A stretch of 64,000 nt of DNA, taken from a virus. This document shows, in pieces, positions 54,511 to 61,176 of the stretch. The DNA is taken from IMG/VR virus record IMGVR_UViG_3300044832_000053, positions 1 to 64,000 of that record; one strand, written 5' to 3'. Position numbers and translations under genes: made by a program. Positions within the stretch are counted from its first letter, which is position 1; every line of letters begins with the position of its first letter. Below the pieces are notes generated by a model. It had not been told where the DNA came from. It searched no databases and worked only from the letters and a program-made list of their open reading frames with translations.

Positions 54511-55231
54511 CGTAAGCACTCCAGGCGCTCGTGCCGCCCGCCGCATACTCAGCCGCGAAGGCGGCGTTCTGGGTGGCCACGGAGGCGTTCTCAGGCAGCC
54601 CGGAGAAGCCCAGCCCGGCCCAGGTGGACGGGAGGAAGCCGTACAGGCCCCCGGCCCCGCTGGAGGCGTTGACGGCCGCCGGGTTGCCCCCGGACTCGGC
54701 CTGGATCACGCACGCCTGGAAGCTGCCCATCCCCGAAGTCCCAACAGACACCGTCGTTGAGTTGGAACCAGGGGCCGATGCTCCAACGGAAGTTGAGGGC
54801 TGCGCCGGGGCCGGGGATGTTTCACGTGGAACCGGCGGGGGAGCGGGGTGCGTATGCCGGGGAGGAGGAGGCACCGCGTCGGGCATGGCCGGGATAGTCA
54901 GCACCGTGCCAGCCGGGACGATGTCCGCCCAGTGCACGGGCGGGTGGTTGGCCCAGTAGATCACTGGCCAGGTGGCCGGGTTCCCGTACTGGGAGCCCGC
55001 GATCGAGGACAGCGTGTCGCCCTCGCGGACCTTGTAGGGGTGAGGGTAGATCACGGCTGCGGCAGCCGCCCGGCGGGGTGGTGCGTGATGGAAGATGATC
55101 TCGTTCCGGGCCTGTGCCGTATTCGCGATCTGCGCTACTACCGGAGCCGTGCTGCCCTGGGCCACAATGACCGCAGCGGCGGCTGCGGTGATCACGGGGG
55201 CAGCACTGAGAAAGATCTTGCGGGTCAGCAT
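54500..55231 (-). CDS. secreted LysM plus transglycosylase/Rpf-like protein
   Basis: A 243-residue exported protein. N-terminal signal (LSAAPVITAAAAAVIVAQG), a LysM domain (residues 66-115: YKVREGDTLSSIAG, NPATWPVIYWANHP, VPAGTVLTIP) that binds peptidoglycan, a Pro-rich linker, and a C-terminal domain FQACVIQAESGGNPAAVN, GAGGLYGFLPSTWAGLGF with catalytic-type Glu179. The last part fits the family that contains transglycosylases and resuscitation-promoting factors. Such exported wall lysins may remodel the wall of neighbouring cells. It starts the envelope operon after a strong hairpin at 55272. Confidence 0.86.
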   Translation of the reverse strand: MLTRKIFLSAAPVITAAAAAVIVAQGSTAPVVAQIANTAQARNEIIFHHAPPRRAAAAAVIYPHPYKVREGDTLSSIAGSQYGNPATWPVIYWANHPPVHWADIVPAGTVLTIPAMPDAVPPPPRHTHPAPPPVPRETSPAPAQPSTSVGASAPGSNSTTVSVGTSGMGSFQACVIQAESGGNPAAVNASSGAGGLYGFLPSTWAGLGFSGLPENASVATQNAAFAAEYAAGGTSAWSAYDGC

Positions 55232-55271
55232 CGAGCTGCTTCCTGCCGTAGTTCGCCCTGCTGCGGCGAGA

Positions 55272-55304
55272 CCCGCTGACCGGCGTGCAGGCCGGTTCAG
55301 CGGG
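55272..55304 (-). terminator. Hairpin separating the right arm from the envelope genes
   Basis: CCCGCTGACCGGC pairs with GCCGGTTCAGCGGG with one bulged base and a 6-nt loop. On the minus strand it follows the right-arm operon (last gene stop 55406) and precedes the LysM gene start (55231). Confidence 0.68.
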
Positions 55305-55405
55305 CCTCGTCTGGGGGCCTTAATCCCGGGCTGGCGTCACCCGGTCAATCGAGTTGAGCCATGCGACCATCCGGGCCGCCTCCTCATCACCTGTCCACCA
55401 TTCCG

Positions 55406-55684
55406 CTAGGCGGCCTCGGGCTTCACGGGTGAACTGCCACGGAGCGGCGGCAGCGCGAGCCGCGCGGCGGCATCCACGGCCGCCACAGCGCCGGACAGCA
55501 TGGACCGCCCCATCCCTGACTGGGCCGGGGGGATGATCCCGATCTGCTCCACCACCAGGACTGGCTCCCCGCCCGCTGGCTCCAGCAAGGCGGTGATGCA
55601 GCCGGTGATAAGTGAGCCCGGCGGCAGCAAGCTGGCGTCGGACTCGATGCGGGACCCTTCGGAGTCCACGAACATGATCTTCAT
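55406..55684 (-). CDS. hypothetical protein (92 aa)
   Basis: MKIMFVDSEGSRIESDASLL, PGSLITGCITALLEPAGGEP, VLVVEQIGIIPPAQSGMG and a small C-terminal helix. A small alpha/beta protein of unknown family. The ATG at 55684 is preceded by the leader AAGATCAAGATGGAGAC. Another frame beyond its stop (55320-55451) also looks coding (WQFTREARGRLAEWW) but lacks a usual start codon. Confidence 0.58.
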   Translation of the reverse strand: MKIMFVDSEGSRIESDASLLPPGSLITGCITALLEPAGGEPVLVVEQIGIIPPAQSGMGRSMLSGAVAAVDAAARLALPPLRGSSPVKPEAA

Positions 55685-55724
55685 CTGTCTCCATCTTGAT
55701 CTTTCCCGTGAAAGGGGCTACCCC

Positions 55725-55752
55725 GGCACCAGCGTGGTTCAGCTCTGGTGCC
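55725..55752 (-). terminator. Possible hairpin upstream of the 92-aa gene
   Basis: GGCACCAG (55725-55732) pairs with CTGGTGCC (55745-55752) around a 12-nt loop, in the gap between the Cys-rich frame and the 92-residue gene. Moderate strength. Confidence 0.4.
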
Positions 55753-55800
55753 CTGCCGGACGTGTCCGGGGCCGGGGACATGAACCGGACCCTAGCCCGG

Positions 55801-55989
55801 TCACCGGGTGTACGCCAGGGGGTTGCGGGTTCTCACGCTCCGCATCCGCTCGCAGGAGCAGGCCGTGCACCCGCAGGCGCACCCGGGCTCGCAGCCGCAT
55901 AGTTCCTGCTTGCGGCGGGTCTCCGCCGGGGGGCAGCACCGCACCGGCCACGGCCTGTGGCGCAGCCCCCGCCGGTTACGCCGGGGCAT
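55801..55989 (-). CDS. Cys-rich small protein (62 aa), candidate
   Basis: A short frame with nine cysteines: VRCCPPAETRRKQELCGC, then EPGCACGCTACSCERMR, ending RSVRTRNPLAYTR. Such density suggests a metal-binding protein. ATG 55989 lies 14 nt inside the end of the preceding gene. No family is recognised, and the frame is one of two open on this strand, so the call is tentative. Its neighbours on the same strand are also Cys-containing. Confidence 0.48.
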   Translation of the reverse strand: MPRRNRRGLRHRPWPVRCCPPAETRRKQELCGCEPGCACGCTACSCERMRSVRTRNPLAYTR

Positions 55990-56299
55990 CCGCCATCAGC
56001 ACCCAGCTCCCGCCCTCGTTCCCGGTCAGCGTCCACTCGAACGTCTTGTGCGTGTCGGTGGTCCGCAGCAGGTCACCCGGCGCGGTGCCCTCGGCCTGGC
56101 CCATGTCCCGCTCCATGCAGTGCTGGAGATCCCGTCCCCGCCAGCCTGCCAGCTCGCCGGTCAGCGCCTCAACTTCGGCCTGCTTCTCGCTGATCACCCG
56201 CAGGGCCAGCTCCAGCATGTTCCGCATGCCGTGGCTCAGGCTGGCCTGGCGCATCGCCAGCAGCCGCTCGTAGTCCGTGGGCTCGCCGTTTACCGTCAT
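55976..56299 (-). CDS. hypothetical protein (107 aa)
   Basis: MTVNGEPTDYERLLAMRQAS, a helical NMLELALRVISEKQAEVEAL, LTGELAGWRGRDLQHCMERD, and a C-terminal TFEWTLTGNEGGSWVLM strand. Resembles short actinophage proteins with a coiled coil followed by a beta end. ATG 56299 is preceded by GAGAGGATGTCAACA, the conserved start-codon motif; the longer upstream frame is not used. Confidence 0.64.
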   Translation of the reverse strand: MTVNGEPTDYERLLAMRQASLSHGMRNMLELALRVISEKQAEVEALTGELAGWRGRDLQHCMERDMGQAEGTAPGDLLRTTDTHKTFEWTLTGNEGGSWVLMADAPA

Positions 56300-56312
56300 T
56301 GTTGACATCCTC
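56300..56312 (-). promoter_or_regulatory. 13-bp GAGGATGTCAACA element at a start codon
   Basis: Twelve of 13 positions match AAGGATGTCAACA. It abuts the ATG at 56299 on the minus strand; GAGAGGA acts as Shine-Dalgarno. Confidence 0.55.
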
Positions 56313-56327
56313 TCGTATGACATGCAG

Positions 56328-56371
56328 ACGGGGCAGCCGGTTCGTGTCATGGTGATCCCCGGCCGCCCCGT
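56328..56371 (-). terminator. Hairpin between two right-arm genes
   Basis: ACGGGGCAGCCGG pairs with CCGGCCGCCCCGT with a single mismatch and an 18-nt loop. On the minus strand it follows the gene ending at 56396. Confidence 0.62.
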
Positions 56372-56395
56372 TCCCCTGGAGGGGGCTTCCTCGGG

Positions 56396-56767
56396 CTAGC
56401 TGCCCGCCTTCGCCATCTCGGCCAGCTTGTTCGACGTGTCCTTCTGGATGATGTCGAAGATCTCTGGGTCAAACCCATCGTGCGCCCCGTCGATCATCGC
56501 CTGCACGGCCTCCTGGCCGCCGCGCCTGGCCACCTCGGCCACCAGGTTCTGGGCGAAGAACCACAGCTCGTGGCCGAGCACGTCATGCGGCTGGAAACTG
56601 CCGCCCGCGTCACCCATGCGGATCTTGGGTGCCTGGCCGGGGACCTGCGGGGCCTTGCTGCGGATGAAGTACAGGCAGTCGCCTGCGTAGCTGGAGCAGA
56701 ACGTGATCGCGCCCTCGGGCAGGTTCAGCTTCTCCAGCGGCGACGGGACAGGCTGCTCAATTGCCAT
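56396..56767 (-). CDS. hypothetical protein (123 aa)
   Basis: MAIEQPVPSPLEKLNLPEGA, ITFCSSYAGDCLYFIRSKAP, SFQPHDVLGHELWFFAQNLV, EVARRGGQEAVQAMIDGAHD and DPEIFDIIQKDTSNKLAEMA. Mixed alpha/beta protein of unknown family. The ATG at 56767 follows AAGGATGTCAACA directly. A longer in-frame upstream region lies within the neighbouring gene and is rejected. Confidence 0.65.
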   Translation of the reverse strand: MAIEQPVPSPLEKLNLPEGAITFCSSYAGDCLYFIRSKAPQVPGQAPKIRMGDAGGSFQPHDVLGHELWFFAQNLVAEVARRGGQEAVQAMIDGAHDGFDPEIFDIIQKDTSNKLAEMAKAGS

Positions 56768-57131
56768 TGTTGACATCCTTCTCTTGATGCTCCGGGCCGG
56801 TCTGGCCGGGAGTTCCTTCCGGGCACGTGCGGCCCCGGCCAAGATCGTTGGCCTGGCGCTCGTGCTCGATGATCACGGCTGCCCACTCGGGCAGCCTGCT
56901 GTAGGGGAACTTGCTGGCCACCCGGCCTGCCTGGCCGATCTTGTCCCCGTGCACCAGGATGGCGATCGGGTCTTCCTCGCCCAGGCGGATCGTGAAGGTG
57001 ATCGTGTCCGGGGCCAGCCAGCGGGTCAGGGTGCCCCGGACCCGTTCCTTCTCCGGCCAGCCTTCGTCGCCCACGGCGCACTCGATGCGGACGAACCAGC
57101 TCTCGCTGTGCTGGACGGTGGTGTCGGGCAT
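56757..57131 (-). CDS. hypothetical protein (124 aa)
   Basis: MPDTTVQHSESWFVRIECAV, a beta-rich RGTLTRWLAPDTITFTIRLG, EDPIAILVHGDKIGQAGRVA and PEWAAVIIEHERQANDLG. The C-terminus (EHQEKDVNNGN) is encoded by the 13-bp motif plus the next start codon, so the regulatory motif lies within this gene. Family unknown. Coupled to the upstream 51-residue gene by TGATG. Confidence 0.62.
   Translation of the reverse strand: MPDTTVQHSESWFVRIECAVGDEGWPEKERVRGTLTRWLAPDTITFTIRLGEEDPIAILVHGDKIGQAGRVASKFPYSRLPEWAAVIIEHERQANDLGRGRTCPEGTPGQTGPEHQEKDVNNGN
56768..56780 (-). promoter_or_regulatory. 13-bp AAGGATGTCAACA element at a start codon
   Basis: Perfect copy, directly before ATG 56767 on the minus strand and inside the 3' end of the upstream gene. 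Confidence 0.58.
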
Positions 57132-57286
57132 CAGCGGATCTCCAGCATCGCGATGTCGAAGTCACCCTCCGGGCCGCTGGCCTCGTCCAGCTCAACAGTG
57201 ATGTTCAGCTCGTTTCCGTCGATGTCCGTCACGGGCGGGTCACCGGGGATCTCCTCCAGCCTGCGGATCAGCTCGCTCTTGCGCAT
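57131..57286 (-). CDS. small acidic protein (51 aa)
   Basis: MRKSELIRRLEEIPGDPPVT, DIDGNELNITVELDEASG, EGDFDIAMLEIR. Start ATG 57286 and stop 57131 both overlap neighbours as TGATG, so it is a coupled gene. The pattern of an N-terminal helix plus two beta strands recurs in small phage proteins; family not named. Confidence 0.62.
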   Translation of the reverse strand: MRKSELIRRLEEIPGDPPVTDIDGNELNITVELDEASGPEGDFDIAMLEIR

Positions 57287-57810
57287 CAGGCACCGTCCTG
57301 GTCGGCGTCCACGGCCTCCTGGATGGCCTGGGTGACCGCAGCATCCAGCCGGGTCACCCGGCCCTTGCGGTAGGCGCTCAGGGCGTTCTGGGCCTCTGAG
57401 ACGGCCTCGGTCAGCCGGATGATCTCAGCCGCCTCGTCGTCGGTCAGCGGCGGCACGAAGTAGTCGGAGCTGTACCGCTCGGTGATCTGCTCGCTCTTGC
57501 CGCCCGCGCCGTCCCAGCGGGCCAGGACGTTGCCGTTGGCCTGGTGGATGCCGGTCGCGGTGCCGATGCGGTTGTAAAGGCTCCCGCCGCTGTAGCCGCC
57601 CTTGCGGTCGATCCGGCTGAACCGGACAGAGACCTTCGCGGCGGCCTTCTTGGTCAGCACCAGGAGCTGCTCACGCAGGTGCTCCTTGGTGTCGGATGCC
57701 CTCATCGCGTCCTGGTAGACGGCAAGCCAGCGGCCAGCGTCGTCCACGCGGACCTGGTACCTGGTGCCCCGGACCTCGATCTCGCCAGCCGGGTAGTCGT
57801 TGCTGCTCAT
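57286..57810 (-). CDS. hypothetical protein (174 aa)
   Basis: MSSNDYPAGEIEVRGTRYQV, RVDDAGRWLAVYQDAMRASD, TKEHLREQLLVLTKKAAAKV, SVRFSRIDRKGGYSGGSLYN, then an acidic helical end (DDEAAEIIRLTEAVSEAQNA). A small alpha/beta protein; the G-G-Y-S-G-G region suggests a loop near strands. Preceded by the conserved leader CAAGATCAAGATCAAA and SD GAGGAG. Confidence 0.6.
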   Translation of the reverse strand: MSSNDYPAGEIEVRGTRYQVRVDDAGRWLAVYQDAMRASDTKEHLREQLLVLTKKAAAKVSVRFSRIDRKGGYSGGSLYNRIGTATGIHQANGNVLARWDGAGGKSEQITERYSSDYFVPPLTDDEAAEIIRLTEAVSEAQNALSAYRKGRVTRLDAAVTQAIQEAVDADQDGA

Positions 57811-58100
57811 GATCGTTCTCCTCGTCTTTGATCTTGATCTTGAAGGGGGTTGTCCCGGATCAGCGTCCAGTGGTAGGCCCCGGTGCCTGACATTACCCTG
57901 CGCGACACCCTGCCCTCGGCCAGCAGCGTCTTAAGGACACGGCGCACTCCAGGCAGCATGCCCGCAGTGTCCGGCTTCCCGGGGTGGTGGGGCTCCCGCC
58001 GGGCCAGTGCCTCCGCGATGCCCTTGGCGTCCTGGCCCCTGCTGGCCGGGTTGTAATTGGCCAGCTCAGCCAGGACCCTCTGGTACAAGTCGTCGCTCAT
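57807..58100 (-). CDS. winged-helix-like protein (97 aa)
   Basis: MSDDLYQRVLAELANYNPAS, RGQDAKGIAEALARREPHHP, MLPGVRRVLKTLLAEGRVSR and AYHWTLIRD fit a winged-helix: helix, helix-turn-helix, then a beta wing. DNA binding is plausible. The C-terminus (QDQDQRRGERS) is encoded by the leader sequence of the next gene. ATG 58100 with ATGA coupling to the upstream gene. Confidence 0.6.
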   Translation of the reverse strand: MSDDLYQRVLAELANYNPASRGQDAKGIAEALARREPHHPGKPDTAGMLPGVRRVLKTLLAEGRVSRRVMSGTGAYHWTLIRDNPLQDQDQRRGERS

Positions 58101-58510
58101 GATCCGCTCATCCTGGCCAGCTCGCACTGGCCGGTGTTGTCAGCGTGGCTGGCCCGCCAGTGGGTGATCGTCTTGTCGGTCATCCCGCCTGGCCGCCCCA
58201 GCATCGTGACCGTCTCGAACTGCCACAGCCCCTTCTCCACGGCCATGGCCGCCAGAATCTCGGATACGTCCTGGGACAGGCGGCACTCGCGCTGGATGTC
58301 GCGGGCCAGCACCGTGCTGCCCGCCGAGGACCAGGTCTGGACAGCGACCCGCCGCCGCGCCCTGCGGGCCTCGCCGTCGGCGCGGCTCTGGCACTGCCTG
58401 GTCCCATCGGCGTGGCTCCACCTGCCAGCCGGGTCAGCCGTGTCTGGCTTCACGGGATCGCCGCAGTCACCGCATCGGGTGACGGGCTCGTACTCGTACT
58501 CCCCGGTCAT
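58097..58510 (-). CDS. zinc-ribbon/winged-helix protein (137 aa)
   Basis: N-terminal zinc ribbon (TRCGDCGDPVKPD, with a later ADGTRQCQSRADGEAR) and a helical part GSTVLARDIQRECRLSQDVS, EILAAMAVEKGLWQFETV that resembles a winged helix. The last segment (MTDKTITHWRASHADNTG) continues this. Predicted DNA-binding; target unknown. Coupled to both neighbours by ATGA overlaps. Confidence 0.6.
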   Translation of the reverse strand: MTGEYEYEPVTRCGDCGDPVKPDTADPAGRWSHADGTRQCQSRADGEARRARRRVAVQTWSSAGSTVLARDIQRECRLSQDVSEILAAMAVEKGLWQFETVTMLGRPGGMTDKTITHWRASHADNTGQCELARMSGS

Positions 58511-58959
58511 GCCCAGTCACCTGCCCTCGGGGGCTCCCAGTCCAGGGCCAGGTCGCCGGTCCGCAGCTCGTCCACCAGCTCATACAGGGGCCAGAACGCT
58601 TCCATGCCCCCGGTGGTGGTCACCCAGAGGAAGGCGTCCCGGACGTCGTCCCGCTCGGTCAGGAAGTAGGCGTTCTGGGCGTCCTTGACCAGGGCCCGGA
58701 CGGTGCCGGTGACGATGCCAGCGGCGGTCATCCGGCCGACCTTGGCCTTGCGCTCGGCCGCGCCGAGGATGTCCCCGATCCGGCCCGCCTCGCTGATGCC
58801 GAGGGTCCGGCGGCCAGCCTGGCGCAGGTCCAGCGCGGGCCATGCCTCGCCGCGCACCGCGATGGTGGGCGACAGGCCCATCTCGCGGCCGTGCTCGGCC
58901 AGCTCGCCCTCCATGTTCTCGGCGTCCAGGTCGGCCATCTCGAACTGGTAGCTCCTCAT
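58507..58959 (-). CDS. hypothetical protein (150 aa)
   Basis: MRSYQFEMADLDAENMEGEL, GEAWPALDLRQAGRRTLGIS, ERKAKVGRMTAAGIVTGTVR, ALVKDAQNAYFLTERDD and FWPLYELVDELRTGDLALDW. A mixed helical protein without known motif. ATG 58959 overlaps the preceding stop. Confidence 0.58.
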   Translation of the reverse strand: MRSYQFEMADLDAENMEGELAEHGREMGLSPTIAVRGEAWPALDLRQAGRRTLGISEAGRIGDILGAAERKAKVGRMTAAGIVTGTVRALVKDAQNAYFLTERDDVRDAFLWVTTTGGMEAFWPLYELVDELRTGDLALDWEPPRAGDWA

Positions 58960-59549
58960 CGGGTGCCCCCGTAGTTCATGATCGCCTCGGCCGTCTCGTC
59001 GTAGCTCAGGCCGGGCTTGTAGATGTCCAGCCCCGCCAGTGCCTCGCCCAGGTCGCTCAGCGAGAGAGTGAGACGCCGCAGGGTCCCGGCCTCCTCATAC
59101 ACGGTGCCCCGGGCATCCTGGATGTTCTGGTAGATCCGCTCCTCATCGGCAGCGGTCATGGGCCCGTAATTGCCCTGGGCGTCCGGGATGAACAGGGGCT
59201 CAGGCCCAGGAGCGGGCCGCAGTGCCTTCCTGCCGGGGTTGTCGCGCTCGTACGCGGCCTCGGTCTCAGTCAGCGCCTCACGCGCCCGCTCCGCCACGTT
59301 GTCATCGGCCTCGGTGCGGAACAGCCACCAGCCCTTCTGGCCCTCATGCGTGTGGCGGGCGAAGGTACTGAACCGCCCATCCAGGGCAGGCACGCACTCA
59401 GCGTGCATCTGGCCGGGCCCGCTGGTGCACGCCGGGTCGCTGACCCCGGACGGGTACTGCTGCTCGTAGCCCTGCTCAGCGCGGGCGTCCCTCTCTTCAT
59501 CGGTCTCCGGCCGGATCTCCCGGCACGGGCAACCCAGGTTGTCAGGCAT
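58956..59549 (-). CDS. hypothetical protein (197 aa)
   Basis: Begins MPDNLGCPCREIRPETDEER with a Cys pair, then a Cys/His-containing region (DPACTSGPGQMHAECVPALD), and a helical acidic C-terminal half (IYQNIQDARGTVYEEAGTL, LSLSDLGEALAGLDIYKPG). Predicted zinc-binding. Preceded by a CCAAGATCAAAG leader and SD GAAGGAAG. Confidence 0.6.
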   Translation of the reverse strand: MPDNLGCPCREIRPETDEERDARAEQGYEQQYPSGVSDPACTSGPGQMHAECVPALDGRFSTFARHTHEGQKGWWLFRTEADDNVAERAREALTETEAAYERDNPGRKALRPAPGPEPLFIPDAQGNYGPMTAADEERIYQNIQDARGTVYEEAGTLRRLTLSLSDLGEALAGLDIYKPGLSYDETAEAIMNYGGTR

Positions 59550-59590
59550 GTCTTCCTTCTTTGATCTTGGATCGTGGCTGAACTTGCACC

Positions 59591-59617
59591 TAGCATAACA
59601 CCTCTGTTGACATCCTT
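59591..59617 (-). promoter_or_regulatory. 13-bp AAGGATGTCAACA element with a nearby -10-like TATGCT
   Basis: On the minus strand a perfect AAGGATGTCAACA (59617-59605) is followed 8 nt later by TATGCT (59597-59592), a possible -10, before the gene starting at 59549. No TTGACA-like -35 stands 17 nt upstream. Likely a regulatory site between two genes, since it is not next to a start codon. Confidence 0.5.
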
Positions 59618-59628
59618 ATTCCCGCAGG

Positions 59629-60216
59629 TCAGCGCCGGTTCTGGAGCTTGATCAGGTCCAGGGCCTCGCCGTTCTCCAGCTCATACTGGGCCAGGAAGGC
59701 GTCGATGTCGCGGTCATGCTGGGCGTCATGCAGTGCATGGTGCTCGGCCGCCGGGTCCTGGTCCGGGACCGCCGGGCTGCCCAGCCGGTCGTTTTCCTGC
59801 TTGAGGTCCCGGGTCCACATCGGGATGCCCTCGGGCCGGTCGATCATGGACCCCCAGAGCTGCATCAGGGCCACGTGATCGTAGGCGGCGTACCAGGCAT
59901 TGAGCTGCGGCTCGCCAGCCGCAAGGATGAAGTCCCGGACCTCGTCCGCGATCTGCGGCTGGGGACGCACGGCGGCGAACTCGGGGTGCTCGGTGTCCCA
60001 GGCCCAGCCGCCATACCTGCTCTCATCGAAGACCACCGGCAGGTGCGGCAGCACGTTGGCGGCCAGCCACTTACGCCGGACTACCTGGTCCATGGTCATC
60101 CGGTCATCAGTGACCGCGTAATAGGCCAGGCCGTCCTCTCGGACCAGCCCGATGGAGACCAGCTCGATGGTGACCCCGTTCTCCACGAACTCGGTGTCGT
60201 AATAGATCCTGGTCAT
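59629..60216 (-). CDS. 3'-5' exoribonuclease, Rv2179c-like
   Basis: DEDD-fold exoribonuclease of 195 residues: MTRIYYDTEFVENG gives the first Asp-Glu pair, ELVSIGLVREDGLAYYAV the neighbouring strands, NAWYAAYDHVALMQLWG the middle Asp, and EHHALHDAQHDRDIDAFLAQY the last His/Asp. This is the layout of the Rv2179c/DUF5051 family (3'-5' RNA exonucleases). It could process or degrade RNA during infection. ATG 60216 with SD GGAAGGA is chosen over 60222. Downstream genes lie on the same strand. Confidence 0.82.
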   Translation of the reverse strand: MTRIYYDTEFVENGVTIELVSIGLVREDGLAYYAVTDDRMTMDQVVRRKWLAANVLPHLPVVFDESRYGGWAWDTEHPEFAAVRPQPQIADEVRDFILAAGEPQLNAWYAAYDHVALMQLWGSMIDRPEGIPMWTRDLKQENDRLGSPAVPDQDPAAEHHALHDAQHDRDIDAFLAQYELENGEALDLIKLQNRR

Positions 60217-60218
60217 GA

Positions 60219-60527
60219 TCATTCCTTCCGTGCACCGGGCGGGGTCTCCTCCCCGCGCAGCCAGAACAGCTCAGGGTCGTGCTCGATCCGCCGCAGCAGC
60301 CCCGGGTCGATGCCCATCAGGGCCCCAGGGCGCGCGGCCTCCAGCAGCTCGCGGGCGATGCCGCGCGCCTGGTCCACCCAGCTCGGGATGACCTTGATGG
60401 TGCTGGTGAAGCCCATCTGGTGGCAGACATGCTGGCACGGCACGTCGCAGTATTTACAGCTCCGGCGGCAATCACCGCACTGTGCGTGGAAGCAGGCGGT
60501 GGAGACGTACTCGTGCCCGGCGGCCAT
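60219..60527 (-). CDS. Cys-rich zinc protein (102 aa)
   Basis: MAAGHEYVSTACFHAQCGDC then RRSCKYCDVPCQHVCHQMG: eight cysteines and several histidines in the N-terminal 40 residues, an evident zinc cluster. The C-terminal part is a helical IKVIPSWVDQARGIARELLE, then RIEHDPELFWLRGEETPP. ATG 60527 shares a base with the upstream stop (TGATG). Function unknown; could bind nucleic acid. Confidence 0.65.
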   Translation of the reverse strand: MAAGHEYVSTACFHAQCGDCRRSCKYCDVPCQHVCHQMGFTSTIKVIPSWVDQARGIARELLEAARPGALMGIDPGLLRRIEHDPELFWLRGEETPPGARKE

Positions 60528-60964
60528 CAGGCAGGCTTGTTCTCGCCCTTGCGGCGCTCGGCGTCGTCGGCCAGCACTGCGCTGGCCGCCGCCTCCCAGG
60601 CGTCCCGGATGTCCCCGGGAACCAGGCCCCAGTCCGGCAGCTCCGCACCGCTGACCAGGCTCCTGCCGTCCGACTTGGCCAGGTACGCCTCGTAGGCGAC
60701 CTGGCCGGGTGACTTGTCCATTGCTGGCATCCTTTCGGCCGGGGTGATGTTCTTCCCGCTCAGCCCCGTTCCGCCGGGAGCGTGCCGGTGCCCGTACCAG
60801 TCCTCCCGCAGGCGGCTGGCGATCTCGAACGACTCCAGCGCCCTGACCATGTGCTCGGCCAGGATGAAGTCGGGGGTGTCGGACTCGTTCTCCGCACTCT
60901 GCTCGTTCAGCGCTGACTCGATGGCGCTGATCAGCCTGTCCCGGGCCAGGGGTGACCGGGTCAC
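60527..60964 (-). CDS. hypothetical protein (145 aa) with an internal start
   Basis: N-terminal half: MTRSPLARDRLISAIESALN, FILAEHMVRALESFEIASRL, REDWYGHRHAPG. C-terminal half: MDKSPGQVAYEAYLAKSDGR, LVSGAELPDWGLVPGDIRDA, WEAAASAVLADDAERR, a known-looking small phage domain. At ATG 60721 the sequence AAAGGATGCCAGCA stands directly before the start, a near copy of the AAGGATGTCAACA element, so a separate 64-residue product is likely. The frame is continuous, so both forms may exist. Confidence 0.58.
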   Translation of the reverse strand: MTRSPLARDRLISAIESALNEQSAENESDTPDFILAEHMVRALESFEIASRLREDWYGHRHAPGGTGLSGKNITPAERMPAMDKSPGQVAYEAYLAKSDGRSLVSGAELPDWGLVPGDIRDAWEAAASAVLADDAERRKGENKPA

Positions 60965-61176
60965 GGCTGGTCATCCCAGCGCTTGAGGGCATCCATCATC
61001 CCCAGCTCCGGGACGACGGTGTTCCCGTACTTCCCGGTGGTGGCGTGCGCGGCGACCCGGATGTAGCACCACATGACCAGCTTGCGCGGAAGATGCCAGA
61101 CGATCTTCATCAGGATCTTCTCCCGCTCCCGGGAGAGCAGGTAGCGGCGGTCCCGCCAGGCGTAGACGATGTTCAC
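60961..61176 (-). CDS. hypothetical basic protein (71 aa)
   Basis: MNIVYAWRDRRYLLSREREK, ILMKIVWHLPRKLVMWCYIR, VAAHATTGKYGNTVVPELGM. A basic protein with an amphipathic helix. GTG 61176 overlaps the preceding stop (GTGA) and the stop overlaps the next gene; a longer in-frame region upstream is a shadow. Family: resembles small actinophage proteins of this kind, without a name. Confidence 0.6.
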   Translation of the reverse strand: MNIVYAWRDRRYLLSREREKILMKIVWHLPRKLVMWCYIRVAAHATTGKYGNTVVPELGMMDALKRWDDQP

